From: Apium graveolens
Lineage: Eukaryota > Streptophyta > Magnoliopsida > Apiales > Apiaceae
Direction of reading: 5' to 3'
Length of the DNA stretch: 64,000 nt
Assembly: GCF_009905375.1 (NCBI RefSeq)
Contig: NC_133657.1
Span: 60,557,227 to 60,621,226 of the forward strand
Made by a program: the position numbers and the translations under genes. Each line of letters opens with the position of its first letter. Within the stretch, counting starts at the first letter, position 1. The notes under the pieces were generated by a model. The model was not told the DNA's origin. It worked only from the letters and a program-made list of their open reading frames with translations, and searched no databases. Positions 36,546 through 45,794 of this stretch are shown piece after piece.

Positions 36546-36643
36546 TTGGCATGTAAATTTTGACTTAGCCAAAATTTCATCCAAAACAGAAAAATCAATT
36601 AAATTTCTGGCTACATCATAACTTACAAAAATATCTAAAATGA

Positions 36644-37257
36644 TTCAAGAAAAATTAAGCATACCTAACTTACTTACCAACCTTAAAAAGGTGGATTCAT
36701 CAAGTGGCTTGGTAAAGATATCTGCAAGCTACTTTTCACTTGGAACAAAATGAAGTTCCACAGTACCATTCATTACATGTTCCCTAATGAAGTGGTACTT
36801 GATGTCTATGTGCTTTGTTCTTGAATTTTGTACTGGATTTTCAGTGATGACAATTTCACTTATGTTATTACAGAAAATGGGAATTCTGTCCACTTGTAGA
36901 CCATAGTCCAATAATTAATTTTTCATCCATAAAATCTGTGCACAACAACTACCAACAACAATATATTCAGCTTCAGCTGTAGAAGTAGAAACTGAATTTT
37001 TCTTTTTACTGAACCAGGACACAAACTTGTTCCCTAGAAATTGACAGGTTCTTGTTGTGCTTTTTCTGTCTATTTTACAACCTGCATAATCTGCATCTTA
37101 ATAACCAGTTAGATCAAAACCAGAATCTCTAGGGTAACAAATGCCAAGTTTTGGTGTTCCTTTGAGATATCTGAAAATTCTCTTTATAGCTACGAAGTGA
37201 GATTCTCTAGGATCAGCCTGAAATCTAGCACATAAACATGTAGCAAACATTATATCT
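36644..37257 (-). pseudogene. second copy of the pol 3' end (RT end and RNase H), duplicated
   Basis: The reading starts abruptly at [18 protein letters not shown] and continues through [23 protein letters not shown]. It ends with IPIFCNN, KHIDIKYHFIREHVMNGTVELHFVPSEK and a stop near 36644. It is the same segment as 42375-41779 in element C, including a shared TAA in place of Gln before LLDYG (near 36913). Upstream RT is missing: the sequence is fused at 37258 to ORF3 copy B. Other stops are present. Confidence 0.8.
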
Positions 37258-37577
37258 TTAGATTGAGCTTTGACTAGAGATTTGGATTTGAGAGGTGACA
37301 ATTTCACTTTCTTGACTGCTCTTGACTTTGTTCTTTTTGGCTTGCTGAGGATTGGTAAATTGAAGTCAGGAATTGGTATGTTCTCCCATTCTATTGGCTC
37401 ATCCTTAGGCATAATAGGTTCACCATGAATGTTCCTGTACGGATCCACCACCTTGATATCTTCATATACCACAGAGAGTTTTGATGCTTGAGTTGTAGTT
37501 GAAGTGGATTCCTTGGGAAACTGATTCTCCAATTCCTTATCAACAATGTCCAGTTTCCTTTTGGTTCTTTTAGCCAA
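37098..37577 (-). other. chimeric open frame: ORF3 copy B fused to RT/RNase H
   Basis: One uninterrupted 159-codon frame begins in ORF3 (KELENQFPKE, then MPKDEPIEWENIPIPDFNLP and KSLVKAQSK). At about 37258 it switches to pol ([19 protein letters not shown]). The junction reads AAAGATATAATG on the minus strand. ORF3 copy A has GAAGATC at the matching place and intact pol has CCAGATATAAT, so GATA/GATATA is shared at the joint. It marks the breakpoint of the 5.1-kb tandem duplication. Confidence 0.8.
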
Positions 37578-40500
37578 TTCCTTGATTCTTGGAGCTTTCT
37601 TCTATTGTTCAACTTGCTTCTTTGGATCTTGAGATTCAATGATTTCAGATGGCTGAGCAGGAATTTGTTGTGATGAATTTACAGCATATAGCTTGGCCAA
37701 GATGGCAATTTGCTTTTTCTTTTGTTTAGTCTTTTTAGCATCTAGAGCAGCTTGCTTCTTTTCCTGCTTCAATCTGGCCTTTTCTTCTCTCTTTGCTTCA
37801 GCAAATTGAGGGTGTCCAGCCACTACACAAATTTCTTTCCCATTCCTGAAAACTTTAGCAATTCTCTTTTTCAAAGCTGAATCAGCTGGATCTTTGTAGA
37901 AAGCAATTGACCTTGACAGAAGCTTCTTTTCATCAGGCTTAGGTGTCTCATACATAGTATCCAAAGGGTTCTTCAATGATGATTTTGGATAGTTCACCCT
38001 TGGTTTCAGAATTATTTTAGCCTTTGGAGATTTGATGCATGATGATTGTCCCCTTTCCAGATAGTTCATACTCATCTCATTCACAGAAATTTTCTTGACT
38101 TGAGAGTGATGGATGGCTGACTTTACTGGCTCCTTGACTAGTCCAAACTTCTTTTGTATATCCTCATCAATCTTCTCCCAGTTGATTGGCTTCAACTGCT
38201 TCATTTCAGCTACTCTAATATTAGCTGCTGCTGCATTTATCAGATCTATACTGTCTGTAACTGGTGGCTTAGAGATAGTAATTGAAGGCACAATTACTTT
38301 ACTGATTTGAATTTGAAGCTTCTCCCCCTCACTTGGTCCTTTCTCCCCCTTTTGTTATCATCAAGTTGAGTATAGGAGGGGGTTTGAGCAGCCACCAGTT
38401 TTTGAAGTAAATCTGTCTGTTGGGCTTGAGGAAGATGAATGGCTGTTAAAGATGCTTCCATGGATGACATTCTTGTATCCAAGGCATCTATCTTGGTTGC
38501 AAGATCAGAATTTTTCCTTAATTGCCTCTTGATGTCAAGTATTGTAGCTTCTGAAAGCTTAGAATCCATCTTATCTGAAATGGCCTTCTTCATCTCCTCA
38601 ATATCACCCTTGATAGTGTTTACATCCCTAGCATGTTGGAAGCCTTGAATTTGTTGAAGTTGCAGAGAGGCTTGATGTGCCTGAAGGAGCTTCTTGGTGC
38701 TGGCATTTGTAGTGGTTTGAAGAGCAGTATTTGTCTGATTGATTAGTTGGATCAGGATTGTCTTGAAGTAGTGCTCATCGCCGTGCTTTGAAAATGCCCA
38801 TGATGGCACACCTGATCTTGAACTGGAACCTACTTCTCCCCCTATGTCCATTGCTTCATCTTCACTATCCCCACCTTCATCACCAAAGAAATCAGCTGAG
38901 CCACCAGTCTCATAATCCACATCACCAGCTATAGAGGGCAAAGCTGTGATGACATCCTTAGCTCTTATCATAGACTGTGTGGTATGCACCAGATTGAACA
39001 TCCTTTCTGTATTGTCATTGCCCTGTTCAGCTAGAAGTTGATAAGCTGGAACAGGGTGAGTAAATGCCTCAGCATCAAGGGAGGTGGAATCTATAACAAC
39101 TTTAGGTTGCTGAGATAGTCCCTCCCTGTCTGCATCCTGGACATTCATTGACTCACTAGCAATGACATCCATCCTTATAGCTCCAGTACCTGCATTTCTC
39201 TCGTTTTCTCTCTTTTGTTGCATCAGGGTCTCACCCTGGCTCCCCACCCTCACACCCTCACCTTCACCATCTAAGGTGGGACTCCTCTCACTTTCTTTTG
39301 CCAATCCTGAAGAAATGGATTGCATAATTTCACTCATTTCCTCTCCTTTTTCCTGGGAGCAACCCAGACTCTCACTCATAACACTCTTCTCTCTCAATCC
39401 TAATAGTGACTGTACAACCACTAATTCTTCTGCACTTGAAATAAATGAAGTTTGAAGCTGTGCAGAGATACTCGACGGATGAGTGATATCCATCGGGTGA
39501 GTGGTTTTGCTCTCCGACGAATAACTGATGTTAAGCTTATCCGTCGGGATACAATCACTACTCGACGGATGAGCAATATTCATCGAGAGAGTAGAAATGA
39601 ATGAACTAGGAATGGAAACTATTGTGGACTCTGTGCTAATTGAAGATATTTTGGGCACAAATGATTCAACAGTTCTTGAAAGAATTGGAAAGTGAGCCAA
39701 CAAATCATCTAAAAGATGATGCTCACTTGCACTAGATTTTGGCTTCCCCAACAAAGTTAAAGAAGCGGAATCAGGAATTGATGTTTTTATCATATCCATA
39801 TCCAGTGAGTTTGTGGGTGAGTTTGGTGTTTGAGGTGCTTCTATTACTAGAGATTTTGGCTGTGACTCCACATTTATTGGAGTCACATCAAACTGAATTT
39901 ATGAAAGTGCAGTGACTGTGTCTTTAGCACCAGTTTGCACAGTGTGAGTACCCCGTGCATCCCCAAGGGTTTTAGATTTCTTCTTTCTGGCATAAGTTTG
40001 GGGTGAGCTTGTGTCCCTAACCCTCCTGGCCTGTGCTCTTGGTTGAGAGCTTGTTTAATAGCTATATCCTTTTGGGAAGATGCAACTAGAAATGAGCTTT
40101 TATCCTTTTTAAGCACTGCAGTTTATTGGGAAACTGCAGTGTGGCTAGGCTGGAAACCACTCAACTCTCCATCCTTATACTTAGGGTTTCTTTTACGTTC
40201 ACCCCTTCCCTCCCCTGTCTTACCCACCTGCACACTCCCCCTATTTGGTTTTGGTGGATTTGCTACTGGTATCTTTTGAGAGATACCAGAGGGGGCTTTC
40301 TTTGATTTAGGTTTTGAAATTTTTGCAGGTTTGGTAGCTTGGGTAGGCAACTGTTGGGTCATTGACACAGTTGCCATAGCCACACTAGAACTCAAAGAAA
40401 TTAGTGAGGTTGGAATAGTAGTAGGGATAGATGAACTTACCTCACTTACCTGAGGTGCTTCCATTACAGGGAAATAGAACAGTGGCACCTCCTTGTGATG

Positions 40501-41238
40501 ATTAACCCTGTTCAAATCTGCAATGAGCCTTCTCTCTTGAACCCAACAATCTAATTTGTTGTTAGGGTTCTCAAGCACCATACCCTCAGAGAGATGGTTA
40601 GCTAACATCATAAAGAATCTAGCATAGTACACATTCTTACCTCTCTTATTTAACTCTCCTAGTTTGAAACCCAACTCAAACAAAACAAGGTCACTGGAAT
40701 TATAGAACTTATCTGTAACTAGCATGTAGAGCATGTTAAGCATGGAGATATTGACTGAATCAAAAGTACTGACTTTACCTGAAAATACCTTTGTCACTAC
40801 GTCACACATAAAACTCCATTCCTTCCTAAGACCCAATCTCCTAATGTCACTTAACTTAGAAGTAGAAAGAGCATAGTTCATGGAATTAAACATATTGATT
40901 ATATCAGTGTCAGTGTGTGGTGAGGTCACAGTGTTATCAGGAATCTTGAAACATGCTTTTATAACATCACTATTGATACATAATTCTTTACCTTTACTGG
41001 TTAGAGTAATGGTCTTATCTGTTGAGTTGTATGTAGCAGTGGTTCATATCTCTTCAACAACTTCACAAAAGATTGTGGGAGATTCCAGCGTGGCATAGCT
41101 AAGCTTGCAATTCTTCACAAAGTCCATCATCTTGTGATAGTCACCGGATTGCTGAATACCCTTGTTTACTAGTGCAGTGAAATTATTCTTCTCATAAATA
41201 AACCCAGTTTGAGACATAATCTTGACAACGGGCGCCAT
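37258..41238 (-). pseudogene. ORF3 copy B of element C, C-terminal domain missing
   Basis: The ATG at 41238 opens MAPVVKIMSQTGFIYEK. An in-frame upstream ATG at 41331 is less likely because it lies in the leader. The N-terminal domain runs to about 40440, with a TGA replacing Trp near 41041. A Pro/Lys/Ser linker follows, with breaks near 40120 and 39900. A long open segment (39886-38294) has acidic patches (DEGGDSEDEAMDIG) and a heptad-rich coiled coil (DVNTIKGDIEEMKKAISDKM, then LSEATILDIKRQL). After a −1 shift at 38322-38328 comes the basic region (RLKQEKKQAALDAKKTKQKK). The frame ends by fusion to pol at 37258, so the C-terminal domain seen in copy A is absent. The function is unknown. Confidence 0.7.
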
Positions 41239-41346
41239 TGTTAGAGAATAAGAGCTTGAAGAGAGAGAGTAAGTGCTTTGAAAGAGAAAGAAATTGAAGT
41301 AGTTGATTTGAGAATGATAAAAGAAAAGCAATAGAAATGAAATAAG

Positions 41347-41354
41347 CTTTTATA
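41347..41354 (-). promoter_or_regulatory. possible internal promoter (TATA box) of ORF3 copy B
   Basis: TATAAAAG on the minus strand, 109 bases before the ORF3 ATG. It is followed by pyrimidine-rich sequence typical of plant leaders. Box and spacing match copy A. Confidence 0.5.
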
Positions 41355-41454
41355 CTATCTCAAAAATAACTGCTAAAAATAATAAAGTAAAATAAAGTAA
41401 CCAATTAAAATTGCCTAAAATAGCCGTTTAAAAATAAACTGTAAAAATTCCACC

Positions 41455-41665
41455 CATTATCCGCCGTGTTATGCTTACAAACTATAAGTATACTCGATGG
41501 ATAATGTTCAGGGAATTAACGGCTGAGATTAAGACAATTCCACGGATGAGGATAGACTATTATCCGTCGAGTCATAAAATATTCCAGAAAAATAATTGAT
41601 TTTTATTAGCAAATAGTATACCAACGAATGATCAAACTCGATGGATAACGATCATCCGTCGAGAT
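41455..41665 (-). repeat. CCGACGGAT-motif cluster upstream of ORF3 copy B
   Basis: Units near 41457, 41491, 41541, 41561, 41622 and 41638-41660, in both orientations, several with CpG-to-TpG or CpA changes. It lies 100-320 bases upstream of the ORF3 TATA box. Confidence 0.8.
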
Positions 41666-43559
41666 GTAAATTTTGACTTAGCCAAAATTTCATCCAAGAC
41701 TGAAAAATCAATTAAATTTCTGGCTGCAATTCAACTAGCAAATTATCTCATATAGATTTAAGAATAATTAAGCATACCTCACTCACTTACCAACCTTGAA
41801 AAAGTGGATTCATCCAATGGCTTGGTAAAGATATCTGCAAGCTGCTTCTCACTTGGGACAAAATGTAGTTCCACAGTACCATTCATTACATGTTCCCTTA
41901 TGAAGTGGTACTTGATATCTATGTGCTTTGTCCTTGAATGTTGTACTAGATTTTCAGTGATGGCAATTGCACTTGTCTTATCACAGAAAATAGGAATCCT
42001 TTCAACTTGCAAACCATAGTCTAGCAATTAATTTTTCATCCATAAAATCTGTGCACGGCAACTGCCAGCAACAATATATTCAGCTTCAGCTGTAGAAGTA
42101 GAAACTGAATTTTGCTTTTTACTGAACCAGGACAAAAGCTTGTTTCCTAGAAATTGACAGGTTCCTGTTGTACTTTTTCTATCAATTCTATAACCTGTAT
42201 AATCTGCATCTGAATAACCAGTTAGATCAAAACCAGAATCTCTAGGGTACCAAATGCCAAGTTTTGGTGTTCACTTGAGATATCTGAAAATTCTCTTAAT
42301 AACTATTAAGTGAGATTCTCTAGGATCAGCCTGAAATCTAGCACATAAACATGTAGCAAATATTATATCTGGCCTACTAGCTGTTAAGTACAGAAGTGAG
42401 CCTACCATGCCCCTATAACTTGAAATATCCACAGACTTTTCAGTAGTGTTTAATTCAAGCTTAGTTGCAGTAGCCATGAGAGTTTTTGCAGATATGCAAT
42501 CCATTAGATCAAACTTCTTTAAAAGATCAAAAATATATTTAGTTTGACTAATAAATATTCCATCACTAACTTGCTTAACTTGCAAACCAAGAAAGTAAGT
42601 TAGTTCTCCCATCACATTCATTTCATACTTACTTTGCATCAATTTGGCAAACTTTTTGCAAAGTTTCTCATCTGTAGAGCCAAAAATAATATCATCTACA
42701 TAAATTTGAACAAGTATACTAGATCCATTAACATTTCTAAATAATAAAGTTTTATCTATAGTACCTCTTGTGAAATGATTTTCCAAAAGGAACTTTGATA
42801 AAGTGTCATACCAGGCTCTAGGTGCTCGCTTCAATCCATAAAGTGCTTTCAAAAGATAATAGACATGTTCTGGAAAATTTGGATCTTCAAAACCAGGAGG
42901 TTGACTGACATAGACTTCCTCCTCCAAATTTCCATTCAGAAAGGCACTTTTCACATCCATTTGATAAACCTTGAAATTGGCATGGGCTGCATAGGCTAAG
43001 AAGATTCTGATGGCTTCAAGTCTTGCAACAGGAGCAAATGTTTCATCAAAATCTATTCCTTCTTGTTGACAATAGCCCTTAGCAACTAATTTAGCTTTGT
43101 TCCTGACTACTATGCCATTTTCATCCATCTTGTTTCTGAATACCCATTTGGTGTCTATTGGATTCTTTCCTTTAGGCTTGGGCACCAACTTCCATACATT
43201 ATTCCTTTCAAATTGGTTTAGCTCTTCCTGCATAGCTAAAATCCAATCAGGATCCAACAAAGCTTCTTCTACCTTCTTTGGTTCTTCTTTGGAAAGAAAG
43301 CTGCTGTATAGACATTCTTCTTGAGTTGCTCTCCTGGTTTGAACTCTAGAAGAAACATCACCAATTATGAGCTCAAAGGGGTGATCTTTTGTCCATTTTC
43401 TTTGTTGAGGTAGATTAGCTCTAGATGAAGAGGCCTCATTGTTGTCTTGATGTGTGACTGAGTTTTGATTGTTAGAAACTCCCCCTGAGTTTGTGGATCT
43501 TTGATTTGAGAAAGGAGAACTTTCTATAGGTGATCTATCCTGACTTCCTGCTCCTTTTG

Positions 43560-43685
43560 ATAACCCGACGGATGGTGAATTTTGAGTACCGACGGATGAA
43601 GCTGGATGTCTCCCAACGGATAACGCAGATTGCCTCCCGACGGATGAAGTATTATGCAACTCGACAGATGTTGAGTTTTGTGCTT
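43560..43685 (-). repeat. CCGACGGATG-motif cluster in the integrase-RT linker of element C
   Basis: Five units (near 43565, 43591, 43615, 43637 and 43660), translated on the minus strand as repeated SSVG or LSVGRQ-like peptides. The same linker in element D has units at 50297-50375. The RT and integrase cores beside it appear to have none. Confidence 0.8.
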
Positions 43686-43686
43686 C

Positions 43687-44340
43687 GATCGAAAACAAAA
43701 ACAACAGGCATATTGTGTTCTTTTGTACCCAAAGCTGATGTATATACAACTCAATAACATCAGGCAAAGCAATTCCAAACTGATGTTAAATCAAATAAAC
43801 AACGGTTTTGAACCAATGGCTTTGATTTTAACATAAATTATATACTTTAAACAACGGTTCAAAACCGATGTCTTTGACCTTAAGAAAAATTATATACTTT
43901 TTACATTGGTTACTAACTGATGTGTAAAATGTGTTTTAACATCGGTTGAATGAACAACCGTTGTAAAGTATAGACATCGGCTAAAAACCGATGTCTATGT
44001 TAATCTTTAACATCAGTTTTTAAACGGGGGTGATGTTAATAGTCTTAATAAACATCATTTTTTAGAAAAAACTGATGTAACAGGTTATAATCACACTGTG
44101 TGTAATATCTTTAAATTAATTATAATCTCTTAGTTTGCAAAATTAAAATGCTATTAGGTACTTATATAAGATAAAGGACATCAGTTTATTGCCAAAAAAT
44201 GATGTGGAAAGCTATGTTTTACATCGGCTAAAAACCGATGTCAAAGGGGGGGACCTTTCTCTACACCGATGAAGACATCGGTCAGGATTTTTTTTTACAT
44301 CGGCTAATAACCGATGTCTATTCCAGTTTTTCACGTAGTG
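43687..44340 (-). mobile_element. CACTA-type (En/Spm-like) fragment with subterminal palindromes
   Basis: Comparison with element D (GTGCTTC then GATTTTTCTGC near 50385-50412) shows 654 extra bases here. Read on the minus strand the right end starts CACTACGTGAAAAA, a CACTA-type terminus. Inside, palindromic units such as ACATCGGCTAAAAACCGATG recur (near 43895, 43976, 44222, 44263 and 44299), as in subterminal repeats of nonautonomous CACTA elements. The left end (GATCGAAAACAAAA) is not a CACTA terminus, so the element looks one-ended or left-truncated. No transposase ORF is present. Confidence 0.65.
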
Positions 44341-45756
44341 TTTATTGGCAGTAGATTTTTCTGCATTATCCTTTGATACTGTTTCTTGATCACTTTCATC
44401 ATCACTGTCATCACTGACCATCTCCACATTGTCGAATTTGAGGCTCTCATGGTAATCTCCATCTTGAAGTCCTTCAATCTTTTTATCATCAAACACAACA
44501 TGTATTGATTCCAGAACAATGTTGGTTTTTAGATTATAAACTCTATATGCTTTACCAACAACATATCCAACAAAAAATCCTTCATCTGCTTTAGCATCAA
44601 ACTTCCCATTTTGATCAATTTGATTTCTCTGAATATAGCATTTGCAGCCAAAGACATGAAGAAAATTTAGAGTTGGCTTCTTGTTCTTGAACAATTGATA
44701 GGGAGTCATGCATCTTGCTTGATTAACCAGGGAAATATTCTGAGTGTAGCATGCACTATTTACAGCTTCAGCCCAGAAATATGTTGGCAGTTTAGATTCT
44801 TCAAGCATTGTCCTTGTAGCTTCAATAAGTGATCTGATCTTCATTTCCACTACTCCATTCTGTTGTGAAGTTCTTGTTGCTGAAAACTCATGCAGAATCC
44901 CATTTTCTTCACAGAATGCTCTCATGACTGAATTTTTGAACTCAGTTCCATTGTCACTCCTGATTCTTCTAACCTTGAAATTAGGATAATTATTGACTTG
45001 CCTTATATGATTGATGATGATTTCACTATCCTCATCTTTAGACTTTAGGAAGTATGTCCAAGAGAACTTTGAGAAATCACCTACAATTACTAGGCAAAAT
45101 CTTTTCCTTGAGATGGATAACACATTGACTGGTCCAAACAAATCCATGTGTAGTAGTTACAAATGTTCTTCAATTGTTGAATCAAGTTTCTTCCTGAATG
45201 ATGCTTTAATCTGCTTCCCTTTTTGACAGGCATCACACAGTCCATCCTTAGAAAACTCCACTAGAGGAATGCCTCTAACCATTTCTTTCTTTACTAGCTC
45301 ATTCATGGCCTTGAAGTTTAAATAGGATAGCTTCTTGTGCCATAGCCAACTTTCATCCTGACTTGCTTTACAGAGAAGACAAGTAACAGATTCTGCATTA
45401 GATGAGATAAAATCAGCTAGGTACACACTTCCTTTTCTCACACCAGTGAGAATCACTTTGTTGCTTCTTTTGTTAGTCACAACACAGGCTTCTGAGTTGA
45501 AGGTTACCTAGTTGCCTTTATCACAAAGCTGGCTGATACTCAACAAGTTGTGTTTGAGACCATCCATTAAGGCAACTTCCTTAATGATGACATTGTCCTT
45601 TGAAATCAAGCCATATCCCACAGTATAACCCTTGCTGTCATCTCCAAAAGTAATACTTGGGCCAGCTCTCTCCTTGAACTCTATGAGCAGGGTAGAATCA
45701 CCAGTCATGTGTCTTGAACAACCACTATCCAAGTACCAAAGATTCTTTCTGTTTCC

Positions 45757-45794
45757 CTGCACACATCAAAATCAAATCAAGTTGATTTTGGTAC
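45757..45794 (-). other. splice-like gag/pol junction, element C
   Basis: Minus strand: gag reads KETW, then VPKST and TGA. Pol opens in the −1 frame at GGAAAC after TTTTGATGTGTGCAG. The 38 bases GTACC...TGCAG begin with GT and end with AG, and skipping them joins W to GNRKNLWYLDSGC in frame. In-frame stops in the pol frame just upstream rule out a simple −1 slip before the TGA. In element D the AG is mutated (GTACATGG). Thirty-eight bases is too short for a normal plant intron. Confidence 0.3.

Larger units (their letters stand above)
36124..36643 (-). other. pol-ORF3 spacer, copy A
   Basis: A noncoding spacer of about 520 bases. On the minus strand, from the pol end, it carries a cluster of the CCGTCGG motif in both orientations (36540-36340), then an AT-rich stretch, a TATA box (36229-36236), a CT-rich leader and the ORF3 ATG. 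Motif units face each other (for example 36353-36371 and 36382-36399) and could fold as hairpins. Confidence 0.6.
41239..41778 (-). other. pol-ORF3 spacer, copy B
   Basis: Homologous to 36124-36643. It contains the motif cluster at 41455-41665, a minus-strand TATAAAAG at 41347-41354, a CT-rich leader (TTCTTTCTCTTTC near 41290) and ends at the ORF3 ATG. Confidence 0.6.
41779..45764 (-). pseudogene. pol of element C (protease, integrase, RT, RNase H)
   Basis: The protease site reads WYLDSGCSRHMTG (near 45715-45745). The GAG-pre-integrase zinc region has WHKKLSYLN with CDAC. The integrase (45150-44500) keeps MDLFGP, IRSDNGTEF and the catalytic Glu in QQNGVVEMK, although neighbouring residues have changed. 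A motif-rich linker is split by a CACTA fragment (43687-44340). The RT is intact over 43500-42271: [22 protein letters not shown] and YVDDIIFGS (near 42681-42702). RNase H then suffers TGA at 42268-42270 and TAA near 42030, and ends early at 41779. There is also a stop between HL and LLHMD near 45155. This is the best preserved pol in the window but is not intact. Confidence 0.88.

Noticed and set aside
31631..41238. Calling ORF3 an envelope gene
   Set aside because: No signal peptide, transmembrane segment or fusion motif can be seen; only the position after pol matches.
43687..43720. Left terminal inverted repeat of the CACTA-like fragment
   Set aside because: No CACTA or near match at the left boundary inferred from element D.
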